Positions 33,142 through 42,452 of a DNA stretch of 64,000 nucleotides are shown piece after piece. Each line of letters opens with the position of its first letter. Position 1 is the first letter of the stretch. The translations under genes were made by a program, and so were the position numbers. Location: contig NZ_CP026031.1 of NCBI RefSeq assembly GCF_003726095.1, positions 3,100,001 to 3,164,000 of the forward strand, written 5' to 3'. Origin of the DNA: Niallia circulans (GTDB taxonomy: Bacteria; Bacillota; Bacilli; Bacillales; Cytobacillaceae). The notes below the pieces were generated by a model. The model was not told the DNA's origin, did not search any database, and saw only the letters and a list, made by a program, of their open reading frames with translations.

Positions 33142-34572
33142 ATGGGAATAGTGAATGGAAAGACATATTTATCACGAATCAGCAGTTTATCTACAGAAAT
33201 TTGGTTAGATGGGGAAAAAGTCCAGGATCTCTCTAACCATCCTGCTTTTAAAGGGATACTACATTCAAAAGCTTCTCTTTATGATTTACAATGTCAGCCT
33301 AACTTAAAGGAGGAAATGACTTTCTTGTCCCCATTATCTGGGGACTCTATAGGTATGTCATACTTACAGCCAAAGACAAAAGAGGATTTGCGAAAAAGAA
33401 GAAGGATGATCGAACGGTGGGCTAAGGAAACAGCAGGAATGATGGGACGGAGCCCAGATTATTTAAATACAGTAATCATGAGTTTTGCCACTTCTGCTTC
33501 CCTTTTAGAAGGAAAGGAAAATTGTTATCCAAAACATATCCAATCCTTATACGAATCGGCAAGAGAAAAGGATCTTAGTTTTACCCATACTTTTATAACT
33601 CCTCAAGTTAATCGCTCGAGTATGTATCTAGAGTATTCCAACGAGCCAATCTCTGCCCAAATAATCGAGAAAAATAATAAGGGGCTAATTATTAAAGGAG
33701 CGCGGCTCCTAGCCACACAGGGAGGCCTTACAGATGAACTTTTGGTTTTTGGGGCGCCCAGATTTGCAAAAGAGGAAGCATTTGCATTTGCAATACCTTC
33801 AGACACTAAAGGAGTAAAGTTTCTCTGCAGAGAGTCCTATGTAGGAGGAGAATCTACTATTGATTATCCATTAAGCTCACGATTCGAAGAAATGGATTCT
33901 ATTGTTGTATTTGATAACGTCCTTGTTCCATGGGAACGTGTTTTTTTCCATGAAGATCTAGAAACCGCAAGTATGTTTTTAACTCAAAGCTCTTTTAATT
34001 CATTTGCTTATCATCAAGTTATTACTAGGCAAATTGTCAAAACAGAGTTTATTTTGGGCTTAGCGGAAAATATGATAAATACGATTGACGTAGGCGAATA
34101 TCAACACATCCAAGAAAAGATGGCAGAAATCATTATTGGATTAGAAACGTTGAAAGCACTATTAGAAAAAGCAGAGAACGATGCTCTCTTAAATGACCAA
34201 GGATTTATGATTCCAAACAAAACCATCCTGCTAGTTGCTAGTAATATTTTCCCGAAAATTTATCCTCGTTTTTCCGAAATCCTTCAACTAATTGGCGCAA
34301 GCGGTTTAGTATCACTGCCAACAGAGAAAATGTTTCACTCAGAAGTTGGGAAAGATTTAAATCAATATCTTCAAGCAACGTGCAGATCTGCAGATGAGCG
34401 CAATAAAATCTTTCGATTAGCTTGGGATTTAACAATGAGCTCCTTCGGCACAAGACAGACACAATATGAAAGATATTTTTTTGGTGATCCTGTCCGTCTT
34501 TCTGGATTTTTATATAATAACTACCCTAAAAGTAATTATGTAGAGAGAATTAATGAATTTTTGACAGACTGA
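33142..34572 (+). CDS. HpaB-family FADH2-dependent aromatic hydroxylase
   Basis: 476 residues matching 4-hydroxyphenylacetate 3-monooxygenase oxygenase components: RRRMIERWAKETAGMMGRSP, the FAD loop KGARLLATQGGLTDELLVFG, VVFDNVLVPWERVFF and LIGASGLVSLPTE. It would ortho-hydroxylate a phenol using FADH2 from a separate reductase, which is not encoded here. B. subtilis YoaI is a similar orphan. GGGAG precedes ATG. Single gene; substrate unknown. Confidence 0.92.
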   Translation: MGIVNGKTYLSRISSLSTEIWLDGEKVQDLSNHPAFKGILHSKASLYDLQCQPNLKEEMTFLSPLSGDSIGMSYLQPKTKEDLRKRRRMIERWAKETAGMMGRSPDYLNTVIMSFATSASLLEGKENCYPKHIQSLYESAREKDLSFTHTFITPQVNRSSMYLEYSNEPISAQIIEKNNKGLIIKGARLLATQGGLTDELLVFGAPRFAKEEAFAFAIPSDTKGVKFLCRESYVGGESTIDYPLSSRFEEMDSIVVFDNVLVPWERVFFHEDLETASMFLTQSSFNSFAYHQVITRQIVKTEFILGLAENMINTIDVGEYQHIQEKMAEIIIGLETLKALLEKAENDALLNDQGFMIPNKTILLVASNIFPKIYPRFSEILQLIGASGLVSLPTEKMFHSEVGKDLNQYLQATCRSADERNKIFRLAWDLTMSSFGTRQTQYERYFFGDPVRLSGFLYNNYPKSNYVERINEFLTD

Positions 34573-34779
34573 ATTATCAACGGCTGCCCAAATGACTACA
34601 TATGGGCAGCACTTCTGCATAAGGTTAATAACTAATGAGCGCCCTTCCCTTTTCCTCCCAAATTCAGCCGTCGCATTATTTTCGTCAATAAATCCTGGCA
34701 TACTTTAACTCAGGAACAATAAAGGATTATTACAGATGGCAATCGAATATTAAATTTTTAAAAAAGGAGGAATAGAATC

Positions 34780-35238
34780 ATGCAAAAGGTTATGGAGGGA
34801 ATAAATTATTGGATAAAAAGATTACCAGAAGAATTCAACTCTATGTCTGAAAATAGTTCTTCTCATCGTCCCTTGCCAAACAAGTGGTCAAAAAAAGAAA
34901 TTTTAGGGCATCTTTGTGATTCAGCGATAAATAATATAGAAAGGTTTATCAAAATTCAATATGAAGAACCGGTGTATGCTATTCAATCATATGACCAAAA
35001 TCATTGGGTTAAGATGCAAAATTATCAGGATAGACCACTTGATGAAATGATAAATCTTTTTCAAACACTCAACAAACAAATTATTCACATTGTAAAAAAC
35101 ATCCCAGTCGAAAAGCTTTCCAATCTTTGCGACATAGGAAATAATCAGCATAAAACACTAGAGTGGCTGATACAAGATTATCATGAGCATATGGAACACC
35201 ATATTCACTCTCAAATCTTAATCGAAAAATCTTATTAA
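34780..35238 (+). CDS. DinB/YfiT-like four-helix metalloprotein
   Basis: 152 residues, helical. The DinB_2 pattern is visible: NKWSKKEILGHLCDSAINNI with the first His ligand, and EWLIQDYHEHMEHHIHSQI with the two late His. Family members bind a divalent metal, and some are thiol-dependent transferases (bacillithiol S-transferase type); which applies here is unknown. Strong AGGAGG. Ends at a perfect 14-bp hairpin. Confidence 0.88.
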   Translation: MQKVMEGINYWIKRLPEEFNSMSENSSSHRPLPNKWSKKEILGHLCDSAINNIERFIKIQYEEPVYAIQSYDQNHWVKMQNYQDRPLDEMINLFQTLNKQIIHIVKNIPVEKLSNLCDIGNNQHKTLEWLIQDYHEHMEHHIHSQILIEKSY

Positions 35239-35270
35239 AAGAAAAGACACACATTAAAATCTGCTATATT

Positions 35271-35304
35271 TATAACCCCGTTCTCCTTTTAGAACGGGGT
35301 TATA
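35271..35304. terminator. Strong hairpin between convergent genes
   Basis: TATAACCCCGTTCT (35271-35284) is perfectly inverted at 35291-35304. The U tract is weak on both strands, but the position between convergent genes favours a terminator. Confidence 0.7.
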
Positions 35305-35358
35305 AATAGGAAGTCAATCTAAAAAAGTCATATTGTCATTTTATCAATAGAAATCTTT

Positions 35359-36348
35359 TTACAAAGAATAATAATTACTTAAAGAAATAGGCTCTCCATT
35401 TTCATGAGAATCATTTGCAGCAAGGGTAGCAGCTAATGTTTGAACACCATTTTCATAGGATGACAGGATTAATTCTGGCTGATTGGCAGCAATCGCTTTA
35501 ATGAAAGCTCGATCCTGGGCCTCATAATAATTCAACTTTGGTCGATACGTAGTAGTTGAAAATTCATCTGTAATCGTTATATTGGAACCGTTAAAAGCAA
35601 CACGGAAATTCTTCCCTAAAATTTCTAGACCCATCCGGTGATCTGGTTGTATAAAAGAGCAGCCTAATTGGCCGATTGCCCCGTTCCTTAAAGTGAAATT
35701 GACCGAAGTGACATCTGGTATATCAATATGAGGAATATCCTTTGAAACCAATAGATTCATATTTGCATAGATTTTATCTATATCTCCTGCTAAATAGCGA
35801 ATTAAATCCAAAATATGTGTGGCTTGTTCTACTAATTGTCCACCTGATTTGGATTGTTCCCGATACCATGGAGTTGGAACAAATTTTGTTAAATAATAGC
35901 TGTTAACCATCGCAATTTGTTTGCCTTGTAGATACTCTTTTGCTTTTGCCACTGTATCTAAGTACCGTAAACAGTATCCTGTAGCACAAATAATCCCAGA
36001 AGCTTTAATAACCGCAGATTTTCTCTTTACATTATCCAGATTTAATCCAACAGGTTTTTCTACCATAATATGAATGCCCTTTTTAGCAGCCTTTTCCTCG
36101 ATATCTCCATGGGCAAATGGAGGGACACATATAAAAAGTGCATCCAATGCAGTCTCTTCCATCATCTTGTCTACATCTGTATATGCTGGAATTTGATATT
36201 TCTTCCCTACAGCTGTTGCTTGGTCTTCGGATATATCACATACCGCTGCCATTTCTGCCTGTTCAATCAAAGCAATATTCTTCAAATGTACGGATCCAAT
36301 TCCCCCGACACCTATAAAGCCTACACGAACTTTTCTCATAGCGGACAC
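35359..36348 (-). CDS. Gfo/Idh/MocA-family NAD(P)-dependent sugar dehydrogenase (third of three)
   Basis: 329 residues. Rossmann motif GFIGVGGIGSVHLKN, catalytic EKPVG (Lys), and the GQLVEQATHILDLIRYLAGD segment with the conserved His. Family members oxidise or reduce sugars, inositols or their glycosides at a ring hydroxyl. Last gene of an eight-gene operon and 4 nt after the isomerase gene. With two paralogues in the same operon, a multi-step oxidation/re-reduction route is likely. Confidence 0.92.
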   Translation of the reverse strand: MSAMRKVRVGFIGVGGIGSVHLKNIALIEQAEMAAVCDISEDQATAVGKKYQIPAYTDVDKMMEETALDALFICVPPFAHGDIEEKAAKKGIHIMVEKPVGLNLDNVKRKSAVIKASGIICATGYCLRYLDTVAKAKEYLQGKQIAMVNSYYLTKFVPTPWYREQSKSGGQLVEQATHILDLIRYLAGDIDKIYANMNLLVSKDIPHIDIPDVTSVNFTLRNGAIGQLGCSFIQPDHRMGLEILGKNFRVAFNGSNITITDEFSTTTYRPKLNYYEAQDRAFIKAIAANQPELILSSYENGVQTLAATLAANDSHENGEPISLSNYYSL

Positions 36349-36352
36349 TCCT

Positions 36353-37186
36353 CTAAGGACTAACCTTTTTCAGATTTAACACGACATCCAGATGCTTGGA
36401 GGTATCTTGGGCAAGATACTCTGGCCCAAATGCATAGGCTGGTATTTCAGCGGTTACTGTATCCTTATAGCCTATGTTCTTTAATGCTTGGTACACTTTT
36501 TCCCAATTTACATCCCCAGCTAATAATGGAACAAAGCCAGTAATATTCCCAACGTTCAATTTAAAATCCTTAACATGAACTTTTCGGATTCGCTCTCCTA
36601 ATATGGAAATCCATTGTTCTGGATAGCCATATTGTAATGCATTGCCGACATCATAATAAGCACCAATATAATCGGAATGGAACTCATCAATATACCTGGC
36701 CATTTCGAGTGGAGATAGCAAAAATTTATTCCATACGTTTTCGATTCCCACATGAATATTGTGTTTTTCAGCTAATGGCAGAACTTTTCTTAACTCATCT
36801 TGACTGCGCCTATAACAATCAAGGTAAGACGTTTCTTCATTAACTACCCCTGGGACAACTAAAACAGTGTCTGCCCCAATATATCCGGCTAATTCTATTT
36901 GTTTTTCAATCACTTTTCTCCCTTGTTCCCGTACCTTTTCATCATAATGAGAAAGAGGGAACTTCCATAATAGATTCGTAGAAATACTGCTTAAGCGTAA
37001 ACGATAATGCTCTGCCATTTTCCGAATTCGTTTTGCTTCTTCTCTAGACGTATTCATCGTAAGCCCAATGCCATCTATACTTACATTAAGCTCTATTGCA
37101 TCAAAGCCTGCATCACGACTGTACTTAAATACCATCTCTAATGGTGTATCATCGGGATAACACCACTGATTAATCCCCTTTAGCAT
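36353..37186 (-). CDS. Sugar phosphate isomerase/epimerase (AP-endonuclease-2-type TIM barrel)
   Basis: 277 residues of the IolE/xylose-isomerase-like barrel. Metal-ligand segments are visible: NVGIENVWNKFLLSP (Glu), GAYYDVGNALQYGYPE (Asp), VHVKDFKLN (His) and a late TAEIPAY (Glu). It acts on free sugars, keto-sugars or inositol derivatives. Close coupling with Gfo/Idh/MocA genes is typical of pathways that pass through 3-keto sugars or inosose. Not an intact IolE by length or context. Confidence 0.9.
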   Translation of the reverse strand: MLKGINQWCYPDDTPLEMVFKYSRDAGFDAIELNVSIDGIGLTMNTSREEAKRIRKMAEHYRLRLSSISTNLLWKFPLSHYDEKVREQGRKVIEKQIELAGYIGADTVLVVPGVVNEETSYLDCYRRSQDELRKVLPLAEKHNIHVGIENVWNKFLLSPLEMARYIDEFHSDYIGAYYDVGNALQYGYPEQWISILGERIRKVHVKDFKLNVGNITGFVPLLAGDVNWEKVYQALKNIGYKDTVTAEIPAYAFGPEYLAQDTSKHLDVVLNLKKVSP

Positions 37187-37227
37187 CTTTATTCCTCCCT
37201 AAATAGCATCCCTGCATAGAGCTATCT

Positions 37228-38220
37228 CTATTGATTATTCGATTCAATTTTTTCTATCAAAACAGGCCTTTTGCTTTGCGCAGATTCATAGCCTGCCAGA
37301 GCAACCTCCATTGCTTTTAGACCATCTTCTCCTGTTATAGTAGGTGCAATTCCCTTTTGCACATTTGTAACAAAGTCTTCTACAAGAGCTTGGTTCATAT
37401 CATCTCCCCAATAATCCCATTTTGCTCCCTCTGCACTGTACAGCTCACTTTTCTGCGCAAAGGCATCTACTGACAATGTTCCTTTCGTCCCGATTATTTC
37501 TAATGTAACGTCTCCCCATGTTGGGAATGTCTTATTTCTTGACCAGCTACAATCAATTGAAGCAAACACATTGTTTTCAAATTCCATTGTTACGATCCCA
37601 CAATCATCTATCTCATAATCAGAAAAGAGATTATCTACTTCTGCATATACTTCTTTCACATCTGAATTCATATACCATCGCATAATATCCACAAGGTGAA
37701 CTGTATGATCCATTACGGCGCCGCCGCCTGATTTTTCTTTGTCTACAAACCAGCCGCCCGGGTTAGTGCCGCGATTCGTTCCTTTTATAGCAATAATACT
37801 GCCAAGTTCTCCTGTCTCGATAATGTGTTTCGCTTTTACTATTGGTGTACTAAAGCGTACAGGAAAAGCAATTTGCAGGAATACATTATTTTCTTTGCAA
37901 ACTTCCATCATTTCCAATGCATCCTTCCTATTTGTCGCAATCGGCTTTTCGCATAAAACATGTTTTCCTTTCTTCGCTGCTGCAAGCACATGTTCATGAT
38001 GCTTATAATTTTCGGAAGTAATGATGACAGCATCTATATCTTGGTCTAAAAGATCTTCATAGTTTGAATAGTAATTGGTACTGTATTTCTTCGCTGCTTC
38101 TGCACCGCGAATCTCCTGGTCATCTGCGATTCCTACTAACTCTACTCCTTTGCTTTTCTTTAATGCCTCTGCATAGGCGTACGCATGACCATGAGCAAAA
38201 CTAATAATTCCTACTCTCAT
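37228..38220 (-). CDS. Gfo/Idh/MocA-family dehydrogenase (second of three)
   Basis: 330 residues. The N-terminus GIISFAHGHAYAYAEALKK is a variant of the Rossmann motif, with HGH in place of a classic GxGxxG, which is unusual for NAD binding but known in some members. Catalytic CEKPIATN and the substrate segment SGGGAVMDHTVHLVDIMRWY are normal. It overlaps the gene before it by 4 nt (ATGA), so translation is coupled. Confidence 0.9.
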   Translation of the reverse strand: MRVGIISFAHGHAYAYAEALKKSKGVELVGIADDQEIRGAEAAKKYSTNYYSNYEDLLDQDIDAVIITSENYKHHEHVLAAAKKGKHVLCEKPIATNRKDALEMMEVCKENNVFLQIAFPVRFSTPIVKAKHIIETGELGSIIAIKGTNRGTNPGGWFVDKEKSGGGAVMDHTVHLVDIMRWYMNSDVKEVYAEVDNLFSDYEIDDCGIVTMEFENNVFASIDCSWSRNKTFPTWGDVTLEIIGTKGTLSVDAFAQKSELYSAEGAKWDYWGDDMNQALVEDFVTNVQKGIAPTITGEDGLKAMEVALAGYESAQSKRPVLIEKIESNNQ

Positions 38221-39230
38221 CGTTTTACCTCCATTTCTTGTTTACGCAATTCTACTACTTTTCCTTCCTTTAATGACTCAATAGCAGCTAACGCAATTTC
38301 CATTGCTTTATAAGCATCTAGAGGAGTCACTATCGGCTCCTCCTTATTCTTGATACATGAAATAAAATGTTTTAATTCTGTTATATATGGATTTTCTTTT
38401 AATGGACTTTCGGGCACCGCGACTCCAGCTGAACCTGTATTATTGTGATTAATGCCTTTTACAAGCGGAGTTGCTTTCGAGCTATCATAGTGAATAACCC
38501 CTTCTTTTCCAGCTATTTCAAATTTTGTTGCAAAATTTTGGTGAGCCCAAGTTCCTTCCAAATGAGCAATTACTCCACTTTCAAAGCGCAATGTTACTAA
38601 TGCATAGTCTAATTTTGCCATCGCTCTTCCTTGGGCACTTTTGGCATAGACTCGCTCTACCTCACCGAAGCACCAGCGTAGATAATCAAAATCATGAATC
38701 ATTAAGTCTAGCACTAATCCACCACTGCTGTTATAGTCTGCATACCAATCTCTAGAAGCAGATGGGAATCCGCCTCCTCTTTTCGTATTTACAACACCTG
38801 GCTTGCCAATTTTCCCTTCTTCTATCATTTGCTTTGCACGCTGGTATTCCGGGAAAAAACGCACGACATGACCTACAAAAAGCTTCACGCCCTTTTTCTT
38901 GCAATAGTCGATCATTTCTTTAGCATCCTTTAAATTGCGAGCCAATGGTTTCTCACAAACAACTTGAAAACAATCATCTGCTACTTTTTTGACATATTCC
39001 TTATGAAATGGAGTGGGAACACAAACGGACACAACATCAACAGCACCAAGGCTTTCAATCGCTTCCTCATAGCTTGCAAATGCTTGAGCTCCTAATTTCC
39101 GTGCCAATTCTTCCGCTTTTTCTAAGGTTCTGTCCACAATTCCAACTAATTGAACATCATCCATGGTTGAATAGGCGAAGGAATGAGTACTCCCCATCGT
39201 TCCGGCGCCAATAACTAATGCTTTTAACAT
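38217..39230 (-). CDS. Gfo/Idh/MocA-family dehydrogenase (first of three)
   Basis: 337 residues from ATG 39230 (AGGGAG 9 nt upstream); an in-frame GTG two codons earlier lies too close to the SD. Rossmann motif VIGAGTMGSTHS, catalytic CEKPLARN, and SGGLVLDLMIHDFDYLRWCF with the conserved Asp and His. Follows the second permease gene in the operon and overlaps the next dehydrogenase. Confidence 0.92.
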   Translation of the reverse strand: MLKALVIGAGTMGSTHSFAYSTMDDVQLVGIVDRTLEKAEELARKLGAQAFASYEEAIESLGAVDVVSVCVPTPFHKEYVKKVADDCFQVVCEKPLARNLKDAKEMIDYCKKKGVKLFVGHVVRFFPEYQRAKQMIEEGKIGKPGVVNTKRGGGFPSASRDWYADYNSSGGLVLDLMIHDFDYLRWCFGEVERVYAKSAQGRAMAKLDYALVTLRFESGVIAHLEGTWAHQNFATKFEIAGKEGVIHYDSSKATPLVKGINHNNTGSAGVAVPESPLKENPYITELKHFISCIKNKEEPIVTPLDAYKAMEIALAAIESLKEGKVVELRKQEMEVKR

Positions 39231-39279
39231 ATACACACACTCCCTATTCTATTTATCAATTCTTTCTCTTTCTAAATAT

Positions 39280-40089
39280 CTATCTTCTAACCCCTCCAAG
39301 TGCAATCCCTGCCAGTAAATGCTTTTGCAGAAAAATAAACATTAACAGCATGGGAATCGTGGACAAGACAGCACCAGCCATTAACAGCGGATAATCTGTA
39401 GAATATTGTCCTGAGAAAGTGGAAATCCCAACAGACAATACTCTCATTGACTCAGAGTTTGTCATAACAAGCGGCCATAAGAAATCATTCCATGCAGCGA
39501 GAATCGTAAAGATTCCTAAAGCAGTAAGGGCGGGTGTCGAATTTGGTAAAATAATTCTCCAATAGATTCCAAAGTACGAACAACCATCAATTTTAGCTGC
39601 TTCATCCAACTCTTTTGGAATGCCCATAAAGAATTGGCGCAGCAAAAAGGTACCATAGGCACTAAAAACGCCTGGAACAATCAAAGCAAAGAATGTGTCA
39701 ATCCAGCCCAGCTGTGTTAATGTTGCATAATTTGGTATTAAAATTACTTGAGCGGGTACCATAAGCACGGACAGCATTAAAATAAAGAGAACATTTTTCC
39801 CAGGAAAATTTAAACGTGCAAAAGCAAATGCAGCTAAAGAACATAAAACAAGTTGACCAATCGTTCTACCTAAAGTGAGAATAATCGTATTCAGATAGTA
39901 TTTTAAAAAATCCACAGCTTCAAAGACGTTCCCATAATTCTCGAAATGCCATTCCTTAGGGATAATCGTCGGCGGAACTTGCATGGATTCTCCAAAGGAT
40001 TTCAGAGAGGTAGAAATCATCCAGAGAAATGGCACAATCATGATAAAAGCTCCGATAATGAGCAGTAAATGTCTAGAAACCCGCTTCAA
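39280..40089 (-). CDS. Carbohydrate ABC permease, MalG type
   Basis: 269 residues, six predicted membrane helices. The EAA coupling loop is ELDEAAKIDGCSYFGIYWRI, and the start ...LLIIGAFIMIVPFLWMISTS is typical of MalG-like CUT1 permeases. Partner of the MalF-type permease encoded 15 nt upstream. No ATPase gene is present; a shared MsmX-type ATPase is the usual solution in Bacilli (inference). Confidence 0.93.
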   Translation of the reverse strand: MKRVSRHLLLIIGAFIMIVPFLWMISTSLKSFGESMQVPPTIIPKEWHFENYGNVFEAVDFLKYYLNTIILTLGRTIGQLVLCSLAAFAFARLNFPGKNVLFILMLSVLMVPAQVILIPNYATLTQLGWIDTFFALIVPGVFSAYGTFLLRQFFMGIPKELDEAAKIDGCSYFGIYWRIILPNSTPALTALGIFTILAAWNDFLWPLVMTNSESMRVLSVGISTFSGQYSTDYPLLMAGAVLSTIPMLLMFIFLQKHLLAGIALGGVRR

Positions 40090-40104
40090 GTAAATCCCCC
40101 CTTA

Positions 40105-41046
40105 TTAAGAATCGTAATAAACCCATTTCTTTTGGAAAATAAATTGAATAATGGTCATCAATAGAATGGCAAGAAACAAGATAAATGCTTGGGCAGAAGC
40201 AATACCCATTTCACCATACTTAAAGCCTGATTCATAAACGCCATACACAATCGTACGCAGTGGTTCTAATAGCGCTGTACTATTACCAATCATGACAAAT
40301 AATAAGTCGAATACTTGTAAGGAACTAATCATTCCTGTTATAAAAACAAAGAAAATAGTAGGTGTTAATAGCGGTAAGGTAATACTAAAAAACTTCCGAA
40401 TCCTTGAAGCACCGTCAATGTCGGCCGCTTCATAATACGTCTTTTCTATTCCCTGAAGTCCCGCTAAGATTAAAATGATATTATTGCCGACACTCATCCA
40501 TATGTAGACGATAATAACGGATATTAAAGAAATCTTCGGGTCAAATAACCACGATGGCTGCGGAAGATGAAAGATACCTAGAATGTAGTTAATTAAGCCA
40601 TAATCGGTGTTATATAGCCATTTCCATACCATCCCAACTGCGACCGGCATCGTAACTACTGGCAAGAAATACAAGGTACGATAAAAGATAATGCCTTTTA
40701 TTTTTTGATTCAGCATGACTGCTATAAATATCGCAATAATGACAGTAAATGGAACGGAAACAAAGGTAAATACTGCTGTATTAACAATCGAACGAAGAAA
40801 GGAAGAATCAGTAAATAATTGGATCAAATTTTCTACCCCGACATATTCTGGCATGGAAATACCATTCCATTTTGTAAAGGACAAAGCAAATGAGGCAAGT
40901 GCAGGAAAAATATAAAACATAAATAGCCCTATCATGGTGGGAGCAATAAATAAATAAGCAGCAATAGCTTCACGATTGAATTTCTTTTTCTTTCTCTTTC
41001 TTGCCACAGTCTCTGGACTCTTTTTATTCACTACCATCGTTTCCAA
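40105..41046 (-). CDS. Carbohydrate ABC permease, MalF type
   Basis: 313 residues. A basic N-terminal tail (RKRKKKKFNRE) precedes six membrane helices; the EAA loop is YYEAADIDGASRIRKFFSIT. TTG at 41046 has GGGAGAG at 6 nt and is preferred over an ATG three codons on. Forms the CUT1 channel with the MalG-type partner and accepts sugar from the lipoprotein encoded upstream. Confidence 0.92.
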   Translation of the reverse strand: METMVVNKKSPETVARKRKKKKFNREAIAAYLFIAPTMIGLFMFYIFPALASFALSFTKWNGISMPEYVGVENLIQLFTDSSFLRSIVNTAVFTFVSVPFTVIIAIFIAVMLNQKIKGIIFYRTLYFLPVVTMPVAVGMVWKWLYNTDYGLINYILGIFHLPQPSWLFDPKISLISVIIVYIWMSVGNNIILILAGLQGIEKTYYEAADIDGASRIRKFFSITLPLLTPTIFFVFITGMISSLQVFDLLFVMIGNSTALLEPLRTIVYGVYESGFKYGEMGIASAQAFILFLAILLMTIIQFIFQKKWVYYDS

Positions 41047-41134
41047 TCGTATCTCTCCCTTCTTTCTTGATTTTTTTCATCCCTTCCCTTTCCATTTGGA
41101 ATCAATGAAAAGGGAAATTACATTAAAAACCAGC

Positions 41135-42391
41135 TTAATCCTTCTGTTCTTCTTCCAAAATCGCATTCATTTCTGCAGCAATTTTCTCCAAAGCTTCATC
41201 AATCGATTTTTGTCCTAAGAAGGCACCTTGGATTTCCGTTGTTTCAATATTTTGCCATTCTGATGTTTTTTCGGAAACTGGATAAGGGACTGCTTTTTCA
41301 AGCGCATCTAAGAATATTTGTAATTCGACATTTGGCAGAGAATCTAACCAAACCTTACTAATTTCCATATGGGCTGGTGTAGCAAATCCTGTCTTAGCCA
41401 TCACCGTTGTTCCTTCTTTATTAGATAAGCTTTTAATTAGTTCCCAAGCTAAATCTTCATTTTTTGTTTTGCTATTCATTGCCCATCCAATACCATGGAC
41501 AATGGATGTATCTACTTTTCCTTTCGGCAGGGGCGCTACCCCTAAATCCTCTCCAAGAACCTCTTCATACTCTGCTGCATGAACAGAAATTTCTGGAGTC
41601 ATGGCCACCTTCTGGGACATGAACCACTGATCTGCATCTGTTTCGATTTGTGCCTTCACGGTCGGAGAAATCTTCTTTTCAATTAATCTATTCAAAAATG
41701 CAAATGCTTCTTTTGCTTCCGGTGTGTCAAATCCAGACTTTGTTTTGTCTTCACTAATGACATAACCACCTGCTTGATGCATTAAGTTATAGTAGCCTGA
41801 TTGATTTCGCACAACTTGATTTAAATAGCCATAGACTCCTTCATCTGGTTTTGTAAGCTTTTCGCCAACTGCCTCTATGTCTTCCCAAGTCCACGTTTCA
41901 TCAGGGTAATCTACGCCTGCTTCATCAAACAATCTTTTGTTGTAAAATAGGCCAATAGAATCGACAAAATATGGAGCAGCATATAGTTTATCTTCATAGG
42001 AATAAAGATCCACAACGGCTGGATAATAATTTTCCTTGGCGAATTCTTCGTCTCCTTGAAGAAATGGTTCTAAATCTTTAATCAAATCAGAAGTTACATA
42101 TTGGTAAAAGTTAGGTCCATTCATCCAAAAAACATCAGGGCCACTGCCACCGCCCAGACTTGTTCGCAACTTTGTCCAGTACTCCGCAAACGGGGTATAG
42201 GTAACTTTTACATTCACATCAGGATGTTCTTTTTTGAACGACTCAATCGATGCATCAACTGCATCACTAACATTTTCATCCCATAATGCAACTTCAATCG
42301 TTTTCTTTCCATCACCCGATGACTTCCCGCTACATGCCACAAGCATGATGGAGATCAACACAAAGATACAAAGGCTTAATAACTTTTTCAT
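41135..42391 (-). CDS. Carbohydrate ABC transporter substrate-binding lipoprotein
   Basis: 418 residues from the ATG at 42391, fixed by GGAGGGGG just upstream and by a signal peptide starting MKKLLSLCIF; a 40-residue upstream extension is not credible. Lipobox LVAC, then the family-1 solute-binding fold (IEVALWDENVSDAVDASIES, GSGPDVFWMNGPNFYQYV, YAAPYFVDSIGLFYNKRLFD). It binds an oligosaccharide or sugar for the two permeases. Second gene of the operon after the ROK regulator. Confidence 0.93.
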   Translation of the reverse strand: MKKLLSLCIFVLISIMLVACSGKSSGDGKKTIEVALWDENVSDAVDASIESFKKEHPDVNVKVTYTPFAEYWTKLRTSLGGGSGPDVFWMNGPNFYQYVTSDLIKDLEPFLQGDEEFAKENYYPAVVDLYSYEDKLYAAPYFVDSIGLFYNKRLFDEAGVDYPDETWTWEDIEAVGEKLTKPDEGVYGYLNQVVRNQSGYYNLMHQAGGYVISEDKTKSGFDTPEAKEAFAFLNRLIEKKISPTVKAQIETDADQWFMSQKVAMTPEISVHAAEYEEVLGEDLGVAPLPKGKVDTSIVHGIGWAMNSKTKNEDLAWELIKSLSNKEGTTVMAKTGFATPAHMEISKVWLDSLPNVELQIFLDALEKAVPYPVSEKTSEWQNIETTEIQGAFLGQKSIDEALEKIAAEMNAILEEEQKD

Positions 42392-42452
42392 AATCCCCCT
42401 CCACTTTCCCTTTAGTAATGATTGAATATTCTTTAAATCACCTATCCACTCT

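Noticed and set aside
35359..37186. Inositol (iol) operon
   Set aside because: Some families match, but iolA, iolB, iolC and iolD are absent and transport is by a CUT1 ABC system, so a standard myo-inositol pathway is not supported.
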